Source: Caulobacter mirabilis
GTDB lineage: Bacteria > Pseudomonadota > Alphaproteobacteria > Caulobacterales > Caulobacteraceae
Direction of reading: 5' to 3'
Assembly: GCF_002749615.1 (NCBI RefSeq)
Contig: NZ_CP024201.1
Location: 2,294,001 to 2,358,000 of the forward strand
DNA length: 64,000 nucleotides
Under the pieces are notes generated by a model. The model was not told the origin of the DNA. It ran no database searches and saw only the letters and a program-made list of their open reading frames with translations. Shown here piece by piece: positions 9,501 through 18,440 of the stretch; the first letter of the stretch is position 1, and every line of letters starts with the position of its first letter. The translations under genes were made by a program, and so were the position numbers.

Positions 9501-12264
9501 CATCTACGACAACGGCACCGCCATCGGCACGACCACGGCCGACGCCGCCGGGGCCTGGAGCTTCACGCCCAGCGCGGCGCTGGCGGCCACCGCGCACAGC
9601 TTCACGATCAGCGCGACCGACGCCGCCGGCAACGCCAGCGCCCAGTCGGCCGCCTACGTCGTGACCATCGACACCAGCCTGCCGGCCATCCCCACGATCG
9701 GCGGCGTGACCGACAACGTCGGCGCGATCCTCGGCGGCGTCTCCAACGGCGGCGTCACGGACGACGCCACGCCTACCCTTTCGGGCACGGGCGCGGAAGC
9801 CAACGCCACGATCACCATCTACGACAACGGAACCGCCATCGGCACGACCACGGCCGACGCCGCCGGGGCCTGGAGCTTCACGCCCAGCGTGGCGCTGGCG
9901 GCCACGGCTCACAGTTTCACGATCAGCGCGACCGACGCCGCGGGCAACGCCAGCGCCCAGTCGGCCGCCTATGTCGTGACCGTCGACACCAGCCTGCCGG
10001 CCATCCCCACGATCGGTGATGTGACTGACAACGTCGGCACGATCCTCGGCAGTGTTTCCAACGGCGGCTTCACCGACGACACCACCCCCACGCTCACCGG
10101 GACGGGCGCGGAGGCGAACGCCACGATCACCATCTACGACAACGGAACCGCCATCGGCACGACGACGGCCGACGGCGCCGGGGCGTGGAGCTTCACGCCC
10201 AGCGCGGCGCTGGCGGCAACGGCTCACAGTTTCACGATCACCGCGACCGACGCCGCGGGCAACGCCAGCGCCCAGTCGGCCGCCTATGTGGTGACCGTCG
10301 ATGTCACCTCGCCGCCGGTTCCTGTCATCGGCAGCGTCATCGACAACGTCGGCGTGATCCTGGGCACCATCCTCAACGGCGGCGCCACCGACGACACCCT
10401 GCCCCAGCTCCAGGGCGCCGGGGCCCAGGCGAACGCCACCATCACCGTCTACGACAACGGCGTCGCCATCGGCACGACCACGGCCAACGGCGCCGGCGCC
10501 TGGAGTTTCACGCCCAGCACGCCGCGAAGCTCGGGCGTGCACAGCTTCACGATCACCGCGACCGACGCCGCCGGCAACAGCAGCGTCCAGTCGGCGTCCT
10601 ACACGATCACCATCGACGCGATCCCGCCGGCGGCGCCGACCATCGTCAGCCTCACCGACAATATCGGCAGCGTCATCGGCAGCGTTAGCAACGGCGGCTT
10701 CACCGACGACACCATACCGGTGCTCGCCGGAACCGGCGCCCAGCCCAACGGACTGGTGCGCGTGTTCGACAACGGCGTGCTGATCGGAACCACCACCGCC
10801 AACGGCGCCGGCGCGTGGAGCTTCACGCCCGGCGCGCCGCTGACCGAGACCTCCCACAGCTTCACGGTCACGACCCGCGATCCGGTCGGCAACGAGAGCG
10901 CGCCCTCGGCCGCCCACGTCATCACCGTCGACCTCACGGCGCCGACGGCGACGATCGCGATCACGGGCCTGTCGGACGACACCGGCACGCTGGGCGACTG
11001 GCAGACCGACGACACGTCGCCGACGATCAGCGGCACGCTCAGCGCGGCGCTGGGCGCCAACGAACGGGTCGAGATCAGCCTTGACGGCGGCGCGACCTGG
11101 GCCCAGGCGACAGTGACGGGATCAACTTGGTTCCACGGCCCAGGAACCCTCGGCCTCGGCGCCCACACCATCGGCGTGCGGGTGGTCGACGCCGCCGGCA
11201 ACATCGGCAACACCGCCAGCCAGGCGATCACGGTGACCAACGTCAATGTCGCCCCCATCGTCCAGGCGACGAGCGCGTCATTGCTCGGCCTGGTCAGCGC
11301 GGAGGCGCTGGGGCTGCTGGATCTCAGCGAGCAGTCGTTGGTCGCCATTGACCCCGACGGCAACCTGCAGAGCGTCGTGGTCCGCTACGCGCCGTTGCTG
11401 GCCCTCAACCTCGGCGCCTACACCCTGACCGGGTCCGCGGCGCTCGCCGCCGAACTCGGACTGGTGGTCAACATCCTCAACGACCCCGGGAGTCCGGGCA
11501 GCATCGCCCCCTCTTCGACGATGACGATCGCCAAGCTCGGCGGCGGCGTGATCGACAACCTGACGATCAATGAGTTCCTCAAATCGGTGCATTTCAACCA
11601 GGATCTGACCCTTGTCGGCCTGCAGGTGCTCAATTCGACCACGATCAGAGGGACCGACGCCAACGGCCTGACGACCGTCGGCACGACCGGCAGTCTGCTC
11701 GATTTGAGTCTGATCAACTTCAACGGCAACCCGACGCTGATCGAAGGCACCAACGGCGCCAACACCTTGAACGGCAGCGCGCTCAGCGAACGCATCTACG
11801 GCTATGGCGGCAACGACGTGCTTCACGGCGGCGGCGGCGACGACCTGATCCGCGGCGGCTCGGGCGCGGACGAGATCTACGGCGACGGCGGCAACGACAT
11901 CCTGATCTATGACGCCGCCGACGTCATCATCGACGGCGGAACCGGGACCGACATCCTGCTGCTCGACAGCGGCGCGGGCCTGGTGATGGCGCTCGATGCG
12001 GCGACCAATGTCCGAAACATGGAGCGGATCAACCTCGGCTACGGCGACGCCGGCCGCAGCATCTCAATCAACCAGGCCGGCGTCCTCGCGGCGACCGACA
12101 GCAACCGCCAGCTCATCGTCAATGGTGAAAGCAATGATTCTGTGACGTTGACCGGCGCCGTCTACCAAGGCCAGATCCTGATCGATGGTCACGCCTACAA
12201 CCAGTACGTCCTGGGCATGACCACGGTGCTTGTGGAAGATCCCGTGGTCGTGACGGTTATCTGA
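6538..12264 (+). CDS. Giant Ig-repeat/RTX adhesin secreted by type I system
   Basis: A 1908-residue BapA/LapF-like surface adhesin. Residues 1-120 form a Bap-type prefix domain without a Sec signal, followed by a glycine-rich linker (about 122-160). Next are three Ig-like domains of 83 residues (from 166), ten of 105 residues (from 415), a divergent domain (about 1465-1570) and a LapF-like C-terminal region. Calcium-binding RTX nonapeptides begin near residue 1757 (GGNDVLHGGGGDD, GGSGADEIYGDGGND). The tail is hydrophobic (VVVTVI), as in type I secretion signals. No LapG-type TAAG cleavage site was seen near the N-terminus. The stop codon overlaps the start of the TolC-like gene (TGATG), and the exporter genes follow in the same operon. 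Role: exported attachment or biofilm protein, from family knowledge. The ribosome site is weak (GGA near 6526). Confidence 0.9.
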   Translation: MDKRIDVMGRKTGVSESHVVQQGDTVIPINDAATVKIAAQRSDVVAMVREGDDLILRFADGSAARLDGYFHCPRESIADLIFVDPDAEGEWAANLGASGCYLEGDLVSEQLTYSFEPTSAAAVGVGGGAGIGGATPLWLGGLLVGAGAAAAGGGGGGGGPSGPPPDTTAPAAPVVAPTNGRVLTGTAEANSVVRIDVNGDGTIDGAVVADATGAWSFTLATPLANGVIVRVTAADAAGNVSPPTTVTVDAAAPPAPSVNPSNGAGLSGVAEAGATVRLDLDGDGDIDATTTAGSNGAWSYTPATPLPHGATVIATAVDAVGNASPPTSVVVDGLAPAVPTINPSRGDVLTGSAEAGSTIRLDLDGDDDVDATTTANAAGAWTYTPTGPLANGVTVIVRAADAAGNVSPPASAVIDTTPPAVPAIGVATDDVGALLGPVANGGSTDDTTPTLSGAGAEANAVITIYDNGAAIGTTTANAAGAWSFTPSTALTPGGHSLTISATDAAGNASAQSAAYVITIDTSAPAVPTIGGVDDNVGAILGGVSNGGVTDDTTPTLSGAGAEANATITVYDNGVAIGTTTANAAGVWSFTPGAALTPGGHSLTISATDAAGNASVQSAAYVVTVDTSAPAVPTIGGVDDNAGAILGGVSNGGVTDDTTPTLTGTGAEANATITVYDNGTAIGTTTANAAGAWSFTPSAALTATAHSFTISATDAAGNASAQSAAYVITIDTSAPAVPTIGGVDDNVGAILGGVSNGGVTDDTTPTLSGTGAEANATITVYDNGTAIGTTTANAAGAWSFTPSAALTATAHSFTISATDAAGNASAQSAAYVVTIDTSLPAIPTIGGVTDNVGAILGSVSNGGVTDDTTPTLTGTGAEANATITVYDNGTAIGTTTADAAGAWSFTPSVALAATAHSFTISATDAAGNASAQSTAYVVTIDTSLPAIPTIGGVTDNVGAILGGVSNGGVTDDTTPTLTGTGAEANATITIYDNGTAIGTTTADAAGAWSFTPSAALAATAHSFTISATDAAGNASAQSAAYVVTIDTSLPAIPTIGGVTDNVGAILGGVSNGGVTDDATPTLSGTGAEANATITIYDNGTAIGTTTADAAGAWSFTPSVALAATAHSFTISATDAAGNASAQSAAYVVTVDTSLPAIPTIGDVTDNVGTILGSVSNGGFTDDTTPTLTGTGAEANATITIYDNGTAIGTTTADGAGAWSFTPSAALAATAHSFTITATDAAGNASAQSAAYVVTVDVTSPPVPVIGSVIDNVGVILGTILNGGATDDTLPQLQGAGAQANATITVYDNGVAIGTTTANGAGAWSFTPSTPRSSGVHSFTITATDAAGNSSVQSASYTITIDAIPPAAPTIVSLTDNIGSVIGSVSNGGFTDDTIPVLAGTGAQPNGLVRVFDNGVLIGTTTANGAGAWSFTPGAPLTETSHSFTVTTRDPVGNESAPSAAHVITVDLTAPTATIAITGLSDDTGTLGDWQTDDTSPTISGTLSAALGANERVEISLDGGATWAQATVTGSTWFHGPGTLGLGAHTIGVRVVDAAGNIGNTASQAITVTNVNVAPIVQATSASLLGLVSAEALGLLDLSEQSLVAIDPDGNLQSVVVRYAPLLALNLGAYTLTGSAALAAELGLVVNILNDPGSPGSIAPSSTMTIAKLGGGVIDNLTINEFLKSVHFNQDLTLVGLQVLNSTTIRGTDANGLTTVGTTGSLLDLSLINFNGNPTLIEGTNGANTLNGSALSERIYGYGGNDVLHGGGGDDLIRGGSGADEIYGDGGNDILIYDAADVIIDGGTGTDILLLDSGAGLVMALDAATNVRNMERINLGYGDAGRSISINQAGVLAATDSNRQLIVNGESNDSVTLTGAVYQGQILIDGHAYNQYVLGMTTVLVEDPVVVTVI
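7033..7779 (+). repeat. Three tandem 249-bp Ig-domain units
   Basis: Domain boundaries (Asp codons at 7033, 7282, 7531, 7780) are spaced exactly 249 bases, or 83 residues. Each unit carries a calcium-site-like acidic motif (DGDGDIDATTT or close variants) absent from the longer units that follow. Confidence 0.85.
7780..10929 (+). repeat. Ten tandem 315-bp Ig-domain units in the adhesin
   Basis: The conserved Asp codon that opens each unit falls at 7780, 8095, 8410, 8725, 9040, 9355, 9670, 9985, 10300 and 10615, with the next domain at 10930: an exact 315-base (105-residue) period. Units from about 8095 to 10300 share long, nearly identical DNA stretches, while the first and last are more diverged. 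That suggests expansion by recent unequal recombination in the middle of the array. Confidence 0.92.
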
Positions 12265-13676
12265 TGCGGCCTGAGCCCCCGAGCTCGGGCGAACGGAATC
12301 TGTGCGGCCGGCGGGGAAGATCGCTCCTCTTCCGGCCGTCCGCCGTCGTCGCGCTGAGCCTTGCCCTCCTCGCTCCGACGGCGGTCATCGCCGCGACGCC
12401 GACGGTCGATCCGGCTCCGCTCGAGGCCCCGCCTCCGTCTGCGGATAGCCGGATCACCATCGCCGACGCCGCCGCGATGACGATCGCGCACCACCCCGAC
12501 GTGGCGCGGGCGTTCGCCGCCCTCGCGCGCGGGGAAGCCGACCTGGGCGCGGCCCGCAGCGTCTGGGCGCCCCAGCTGTCCTATCGCGCCAACCTTGGCC
12601 CCAACATGTTCTCGGGCGACAGCGGATCGGGCCTGAACAACAACATGGCCGGACCCACGCTCGCGCTCCAGCAACGGCTGTGGGATTTCGGGCGCTCCAA
12701 GGGGGAGATCGGCTATGCCGCCTCCACCGAAAGGCAGCGTCGTTTCGAGGTCGAGGCGGTGGCGGACCTGCTCGCCGAACGGGGCGCCATCGGCTTTCTC
12801 GAGGTCAAACGCTTCGAGCTGCTCGCCGAGGAAACCCTGAAGCATGTGCAGTCGCTCGAACGCCTGCGGGGACTGATCGGACTGCGCGTCGACGCCGGGA
12901 TCTCCGACAAGTCCGACCTGCTGCTCGCAGACGTGCGGGTCCAGAGCGCCAAGGGCGAGGAGAGCCGCGCGCGATCCGCCCTGACGGTCGCCAAGGCGAC
13001 CTTGGCCAACCTGATCGGCGGGATGCCCGAGCGCTATGACGATCCGGCGCCGTTGATCGCGGCCTTCGCCGTGCGCGAGGACGATCCCGACTACGCATCG
13101 CTGCCCGCCATCGCCGCGGCCGAGCAGGCCGAGGCGGCCGCCGCGGCGCGGATCGAGCAGGCGCGCGCTGAGCGTTATCCCAGGGTGAACCTGGAGCTCG
13201 GCTACAGCCGGAACAACTACAGCTACAGCACCAATGACGACAACTTCACCGCGATGATCACCGTCACCGGCGATCTCTATCGTCGCGGCAATCGCTACGC
13301 GGTGCGGGCCGCCGAACAGGAGCGCCGCGCGGCCCGGGCCGCCAAGGAGACGGCCGAGCTCGACGCCCGCGGCCGCGCGCTGGCCGCCCGCGAGGAGATC
13401 GCCGGCGGCCGTCAGCGGATCGAGGTCTACCGCGCACAGGAGCAGCAGGCGCGCCTAGCCAGCCGGATCTTCTTCGAGGAGTACAAGCTCGGCAAACGCA
13501 GCCTGACCGACCTGCTCAACGCCGAGCTGGAAATCTATCGCGCCGCCAGCGCGAGGATCGCCGCTGAGTACGACATCCTGACGGCGCGCGTGCGATACGA
13601 GACCGTGCACGGCAAGTTGCGGCCGTCGTTCGGACTGCCACCCACTCTGATTGAGGAAGATCCGGATGGCGGATGA
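12264..13676 (+). CDS. TolC-family outer-membrane channel of the type I system
   Basis: A 470-residue TolC/LapE-like protein forming the outer-membrane duct for the adhesin. A signal segment (about residues 20-44, ending VIAAT) precedes two outer-membrane efflux repeats rich in alanine and charged coiled-coil residues. ITIADAAAMTIAHHPDV marks the start of the first repeat, and GKRSLTDLLNAELEIYRA is the typical end-of-second-repeat motif. The length fits the family (430-480). ATG overlaps the adhesin stop by one base, and the gene end overlaps the ABC exporter start, so translation along the operon is coupled. Confidence 0.92.
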   Translation: MRPEPPSSGERNLCGRRGRSLLFRPSAVVALSLALLAPTAVIAATPTVDPAPLEAPPPSADSRITIADAAAMTIAHHPDVARAFAALARGEADLGAARSVWAPQLSYRANLGPNMFSGDSGSGLNNNMAGPTLALQQRLWDFGRSKGEIGYAASTERQRRFEVEAVADLLAERGAIGFLEVKRFELLAEETLKHVQSLERLRGLIGLRVDAGISDKSDLLLADVRVQSAKGEESRARSALTVAKATLANLIGGMPERYDDPAPLIAAFAVREDDPDYASLPAIAAAEQAEAAAAARIEQARAERYPRVNLELGYSRNNYSYSTNDDNFTAMITVTGDLYRRGNRYAVRAAEQERRAARAAKETAELDARGRALAAREEIAGGRQRIEVYRAQEQQARLASRIFFEEYKLGKRSLTDLLNAELEIYRAASARIAAEYDILTARVRYETVHGKLRPSFGLPPTLIEEDPDGG

Positions 13677-15831
13677 CGCGGCGACGTGGGGACCGGCCTG
13701 GGTCGCCGCCTTGGCGGCTCTGGCCGGCCGCAAAGGCGTGCAGCTCACCGAGGCGGAGCTGAACGCCCATCTTGCTTGGAGCGACGGATCCCAGAGTTTC
13801 GACGCCCGGCTCGGTCGCGCCGCTCGCCTGTCGGGACTGCGGCTGGACGTCCTGCGGACGACGCTGGACGACCTGCCCGACATGTTGCTGCCGGCGATCT
13901 TCGAGATGGCCGACGGCGCCGTGATCGTGGCGCTGAGCAAGGGCGCGGACAGTGTCGAAGCGATCGTTCCCGGCACGGTCGGACAACGCGTCGTGAGCCT
14001 GCCGTCGGCGGTCTTCCGTGACAAGGCCACAGGCCGGGTCGGCCTTGTCGAGCCGCTCTCCAACCGGGCTCGCGACGCCCGCATCGAAGCCTTCCTGCGC
14101 AAGCCCGCCAAGACCTGGTTGCGAGACGCCATCTTCGGCGATCGGAAGGGCTACGGCGACATCGTGCTCGCCTCGCTGTTCGGCAATCTCCTGACGTTCG
14201 GCACCTCCCTCTTCGCGATGCAGGTCTGGGACCGCGTGATCCCGGCCCAGTCCATCCCCACGCTCTGGGTGCTTGCGCTGGGCGTCGCGATCGCCCTGCT
14301 GTTCGAGCTGTTGCTCCGCACGGCCCGGGTCGCCGTGGTCGATCGGATCGGACGCGAAGCGGACATGGCGATCTCATCGCGGGTCTTCGCGCGCGCGCTG
14401 GACATCCGCAACGACGCCCGCCCGCGATCGACGGGCGCGCTCATCGCGCAGTTGCGGGACATCGAGCAGATCCGCGAACTGCTCACCTCGACCACCATCG
14501 CGGCCCTGGTCGACCTGCCGTTCATCGTCCTGTTCCTGGCGCTGTTCACGGTGTTGGCGGGACCGCTCACCCTCGTCCTCGTCGCAGCGGCCGCCCTGAT
14601 CATTCTGCCAGGTCTCCTCCTGCAACGCCCGCTGGCGCAGCTGGCGCGAGAGGGCATGCGCGAAACGGCGCTCCGCAACGCCATCCTGGTGGAGTCGATC
14701 GAGCGCATCGAGGAGATCAAGGCCGCCCAGGCCGAGCCGCGCTTCCAGTCTCTATGGGAGCGTTTCAGCGACGCGGGCGCGCGGACCACCGCCGGCCAGC
14801 GGTTTCTGTCGACGCTGTTCGTCAACTGGACCCAGACGCTCCAGCAACTAGCCTATACGGCGGTGGTCTTGGTGGGCGCCTTCCAGGTCATGGACGGCAA
14901 GATGACGATGGGCGCGCTCATCGCCTGCTCGATCCTGACCAGCCGAGCGCTCGTGCTGTTCATTCCCTTCGGCCAGATCTTCACGCGCTGGCAGAACGCC
15001 AAGATCGCGATCGCCGCGCTCGATGATCTGTTCGAAAAACCCGTGGACCATGATCCCGAGCAGGGTCTGCTGCGGCGCGCGGCGTTGCGCGGCCACTACG
15101 AGCTCGACTCGGTGACCTATGCTTATGATCCGGAGGTTCCTCCGGCGCTGCGGGTCGAGCGGCTGGTGATCCGAGCCGGCGAGCGTGTGGCCTTGCTGGG
15201 TCGGATCGGGGCGGGCAAGTCGACGCTGCTCCGGCTGCTTGCAGGCATGGCTCAGCCGAGCTCCGGCGGACTGCTGCTCGATGGAACGAGCATGGCGTCG
15301 ATCAGCCCGGCGGATGTTCGACGGGAAACCGCCTACCTCGGCCAGGGCGCACAGCTGTTCCTCGGCACGATCCGCGACAATCTCCTCGTCGCCGCGCCGG
15401 GCGCGCGCGACGAGGACATGCTCGCCGCCTTGACCGTCGCCGGCGGGCTCGCCCTGGTTCAGAACCAGACGCAGGGACTGGATCTGATGCTGCAGGAAGG
15501 CGGCGCGGGCCTGTCGGGCGGTCAGCGCCAAACCCTTCTGTTGGCGCGTACGCTGCTGCGGGACGGCTCCATTCTGCTGCTTGACGAGCCCTCGGCGCCG
15601 CTCGACGAACTGAGTGAACGCAATCTCGTCCGCGGGCTCGGCGACTGGCTGCAAGGCCGCACGCTGATCGTCACGACCAATCGACCCGGTCTTCTGGAGC
15701 TCGTCGACCGGGTCGTGGTGATCGACGGCGGCCGCATCGTTCTCGACGGGCCCAAGGCGAAGGTCATGGCCACGCTATCGCCCCCCTCGCCCAACGTCGC
15801 GGCCGCCGCCGGCCTGCAGGAGCGCGCATGA
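13666..15831 (+). CDS. Type I secretion ABC permease/ATPase (LapB-like)
   Basis: A 721-residue inner-membrane exporter that recognises the adhesin and drives secretion with ATP. Residues 1-130 form a C39 peptidase-like domain lacking the catalytic cysteine, as in exporters of RTX proteins that are not cleaved. About five or six membrane helices follow (about 155-430). The nucleotide-binding domain shows Walker A GRIGAGKST (about 512-520), signature LSGGQ (about 616) and Walker B ILLLDEP (about 636). I chose ATG 13666 because GAGGA at 13653-13657 lies 8 bases before it; an upstream in-frame TTG at 13651 lies inside that ribosome site. It overlaps the TolC-like gene by 11 bases and the HlyD gene in ATGA. 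Confidence 0.93.
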   Translation: MADDAATWGPAWVAALAALAGRKGVQLTEAELNAHLAWSDGSQSFDARLGRAARLSGLRLDVLRTTLDDLPDMLLPAIFEMADGAVIVALSKGADSVEAIVPGTVGQRVVSLPSAVFRDKATGRVGLVEPLSNRARDARIEAFLRKPAKTWLRDAIFGDRKGYGDIVLASLFGNLLTFGTSLFAMQVWDRVIPAQSIPTLWVLALGVAIALLFELLLRTARVAVVDRIGREADMAISSRVFARALDIRNDARPRSTGALIAQLRDIEQIRELLTSTTIAALVDLPFIVLFLALFTVLAGPLTLVLVAAAALIILPGLLLQRPLAQLAREGMRETALRNAILVESIERIEEIKAAQAEPRFQSLWERFSDAGARTTAGQRFLSTLFVNWTQTLQQLAYTAVVLVGAFQVMDGKMTMGALIACSILTSRALVLFIPFGQIFTRWQNAKIAIAALDDLFEKPVDHDPEQGLLRRAALRGHYELDSVTYAYDPEVPPALRVERLVIRAGERVALLGRIGAGKSTLLRLLAGMAQPSSGGLLLDGTSMASISPADVRRETAYLGQGAQLFLGTIRDNLLVAAPGARDEDMLAALTVAGGLALVQNQTQGLDLMLQEGGAGLSGGQRQTLLLARTLLRDGSILLLDEPSAPLDELSERNLVRGLGDWLQGRTLIVTTNRPGLLELVDRVVVIDGGRIVLDGPKAKVMATLSPPSPNVAAAAGLQERA

Positions 15832-17024
15832 CCCGGGTCACGTCGACCGGCGCACAGGTTCAGCTCGGCGGAGCGGCGCCGGACTGGCTGTCACGCTTCG
15901 AACGATTGCGCATCATCCCGATCGTCTCGGCCGGCTTGGCCGCCCTCCTCGTCTGGGCCTACTTCGGCACGCTCGACGAAGTGACCATCGGGGCCGGCAA
16001 GGTGACGCCGCCGTCGCGGTCCCAGATCATCCAGAGCCTTGAGGGCGGCATCGTGGACGGCATCTACGTCCACGAGGGCGATATCGTTCAGCCGCGTCAG
16101 AAACTGGCCTCGCTCGACCGCACGCGGTTCAGCGCCACGCTCGGCGAGGCGGAGGCCAAGGCCCGCACGCTCGAGGCGGCCGCGGCGCGACTGGAGGCCG
16201 AGATCAGCGGTCGGACGCCTCAGTTCAGCGAGGCCGTCCGGCGTTCAGACGGCCTGGTCGCGCGCGAAATGGAGCTGCTGCGCTCCCGCCGACAGAACCT
16301 GGAGGTCGCGACCGCCAGTCTGCGGCAGTCGCTCACCCTGGTCCGGCGCGAACTCGCCATGACCGCGCCGCTCGTCGAGCTGGGCGCGGCGAACGACGTC
16401 GAGGTTATCCGCCTGAAGCGGCAGGAGAACGAGCTGCAGGCCAAGCTGGATTCGCTCCGGAACCAGTTCGTCATCGACGCCAACGCCGAGTACGCCAAGG
16501 CGAAGTCCGAACTGGAAGTCGTCAGCCAGGTCATGAGCGGTCGCCGCGATCAGCTCGAGCGAACGGCGCTGACCTCGCCTGTGCGCGGCATCGTGAAAAA
16601 CCTCGAAGTCACGACGATCGGCGGCGTCATCCAGCCCGGCGGAACCCTGATGGAGATCGTGCCGCTTGAGAACGAGCTGCTGGTCGAAGCCCGCATCAGT
16701 CCTCGGGACATCGCCTACATCCGGCCGGGGTTGCCCGCGACCGTCAAGATCACGGCCTACGACCCGTCGATCTACGGCACGATGGCCGGGACCGTCGACC
16801 GCATCTCTCCGGACACCCTTCAGGACGAGGTCCACCGCGATCAGGTCTATTACCGGGTCTACGTCCGCACGAAACAGTCGACCCTGCGCACCCGCGACGG
16901 CCGTGACCACGCGATCATGCCCGGCATGGTGGCCACGGTCGAAATCCGGACCGGGCGCAAGACCGTGCTCGACTATCTGCTGAAGCCGATCAACAAGGCG
17001 CAGGAAGCCATGCGCGAACGATAG
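15828..17024 (+). CDS. HlyD-family membrane-fusion adaptor
   Basis: A 398-residue periplasmic adaptor joining the ABC exporter to the TolC-like channel. It has a short cytoplasmic N-terminus, one transmembrane helix (about residues 30-48), a lipoyl-like half (SLEGGIVDGIYVHEGDIV), a long alpha-helical hairpin (about 95-240, rich in Glu, Arg and Leu) and a second lipoyl half (TSPVRGIVKNLEV) followed by a beta-barrel domain. Length and order match HlyD/LapC proteins. ATG overlaps the exporter stop in ATGA. It is the last gene of the operon; the MFS gene on the other strand ends 4 bases further, with no clear terminator between. Confidence 0.93.
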   Translation: MTRVTSTGAQVQLGGAAPDWLSRFERLRIIPIVSAGLAALLVWAYFGTLDEVTIGAGKVTPPSRSQIIQSLEGGIVDGIYVHEGDIVQPRQKLASLDRTRFSATLGEAEAKARTLEAAAARLEAEISGRTPQFSEAVRRSDGLVAREMELLRSRRQNLEVATASLRQSLTLVRRELAMTAPLVELGAANDVEVIRLKRQENELQAKLDSLRNQFVIDANAEYAKAKSELEVVSQVMSGRRDQLERTALTSPVRGIVKNLEVTTIGGVIQPGGTLMEIVPLENELLVEARISPRDIAYIRPGLPATVKITAYDPSIYGTMAGTVDRISPDTLQDEVHRDQVYYRVYVRTKQSTLRTRDGRDHAIMPGMVATVEIRTGRKTVLDYLLKPINKAQEAMRER

Positions 17025-17028
17025 CGCC

Positions 17029-18378
17029 CTACCCTTTCGGCTCACTCTTCGCTTTACGCTTCAGACGATCAGCGCCCAGGGCGCTGTTCAGCCAGAGCGC
17101 CAGCAGCGTGGCGAGCGCGCCGGACAGCAGATAGGCGCCCGAGGCCAGCAGGCCGCCCTTGACCGAGAGGTACAGGGCCGCGAGGGGGGCGAAACCGGCG
17201 CCGAAGAGCCAGGCCAGGTCCCCTGTCAGGGCGGAGCTGGTGTAGCGGTTGCGGATCGAGAAGCTGGACGCGACCGAGCCCGACGCCTGCCCGAAGGCCA
17301 GCCCCAGCAGCACGAAGCCGAGCAGCATGAAGACGGTCTCGCCGAGTTGGCCGGCGCCCAGCAGCTGGGGCGCGAAACCGCTGAAGGCGGCGATCCCGGC
17401 GGCGGTGGCCGCCAGGACCGCCCGGCGGCCATAGCGGTCGGCGAGCAGACCCGAGGCCATGATCGCCAGCACGCCGGCGACGGCGGCGACCAGCTCGATG
17501 ATCAGGAACCGGCTGGGCCGCTCGCTGGTGAACAGAAACACCCAGGACAGCGGAAAGACCGTGACCATATGGAACATGGCGAAGCTGGCCAGCGGCGCGA
17601 AGGCGCCCAGAATGATCCGGGGGCCCTCCTCGCGGATAGCCCGGACGACCGGCGTCGGCCGCAGCTCGCGAGCGCGGAACAGGGCCTGGAAGGTCGGCGT
17701 CACGACGATCCGAAGGCGCGCGAACAGCGCCACGACGTTGATCGCGAAGGCGCAGAAGAACGGATAGCGCCAGCCCCAGTCGAGGAAGTCCTCGGCCGGC
17801 AGAACGGTCAGGAAGTAGGCGAACAGCGCCGAGGCGACGATCAACCCGATCGGGGCCCCAAGCTGCGGAACCATCGCATACCAGCCGCGACGGCCCTGGG
17901 GCGCGCTGAGGGCCAGCAGCGATGACAGGCCGTCCCAGGCGCCGCCCAGCGCCACGCCCTGGCTGATGCGGAACGCGGCCAGGAGGATCGCCGACCAGGC
18001 GCCGACCTGGCTGTGGCCCGGCAGGAAGGCGACCGCCACCGTCGAGGTGCCCAGCAGCAGCAGGGCCGAGGTCAACCGGAAGGCGCGGCCGAACCGCCGG
18101 TCGATCGCGATGAACAGGGCCGTGCCGAAGGGGCGTGCGACAAAGGCCAGGGCGAAGAGGCCGAAGGACGCCATCATCCCGTCGACCGGCGACAGGTGCG
18201 GGAAGACCAGCGCCGGGAAGACGACCACGGACGCGATCGCATAGACGAAGAAGTCGAAGAACTCCGACGTCCGGCCGATGATCACGCCGACCGCGATCTC
18301 GCTGGCCTTCACGGCGCCATGACCCGGCGCGGCCTCGGGCGCGGCGGACAGCGGTGCGGATGTTGAAGCGGTCGCCAT
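17029..18378 (-). CDS. MFS transporter, metabolite:H+ symporter type
   Basis: A 449-residue inner-membrane carrier of the ProP/ShiA/KgtP branch of the major facilitator superfamily. About twelve hydrophobic helices are visible. The signature after the first helix is EFFDFFVYAIAS; RRFGRAF (helix 2-3 loop) and LLADRYGRRAVL (middle loop) match the family D-R-x-G-R-R motif. The start at 18378 is chosen because GAGGAG lies about 7 bases upstream; a longer frame to 18507 would cross a perfect dyad and encode a non-family N-terminus. The substrate is unknown; relatives carry shikimate, proline/betaine, alpha-ketoglutarate or citrate. It is divergent from the cyo operon, with the dyad at 18441-18461 between them. 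Confidence 0.87.
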   Translation of the reverse strand: MATASTSAPLSAAPEAAPGHGAVKASEIAVGVIIGRTSEFFDFFVYAIASVVVFPALVFPHLSPVDGMMASFGLFALAFVARPFGTALFIAIDRRFGRAFRLTSALLLLGTSTVAVAFLPGHSQVGAWSAILLAAFRISQGVALGGAWDGLSSLLALSAPQGRRGWYAMVPQLGAPIGLIVASALFAYFLTVLPAEDFLDWGWRYPFFCAFAINVVALFARLRIVVTPTFQALFRARELRPTPVVRAIREEGPRIILGAFAPLASFAMFHMVTVFPLSWVFLFTSERPSRFLIIELVAAVAGVLAIMASGLLADRYGRRAVLAATAAGIAAFSGFAPQLLGAGQLGETVFMLLGFVLLGLAFGQASGSVASSFSIRNRYTSSALTGDLAWLFGAGFAPLAALYLSVKGGLLASGAYLLSGALATLLALWLNSALGADRLKRKAKSEPKG

Positions 18379-18440
18379 GCGCGCACTCCTCGGACTCTGA
18401 GCTAACGGCCGCTCCTTTGGCCTCTCCTTCGCACCTGCGG

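Noticed and set aside
7606-10917. 1103-codon open frame opposite the adhesin repeats
   Set aside because: It repeats with the same 315-base period and is simply the complement of the Ig units; no stops appear because of biased codon use.
7780-10929. CRISPR-like periodicity
   Set aside because: The repeats are 315 bases long, in frame, without unique spacers and encode protein domains. The same holds for the 345-base units at 53-59 kb.
17022-17032. Terminator between the HlyD and MFS genes
   Set aside because: The gap is only four bases, and no stem with a T-run could be drawn.
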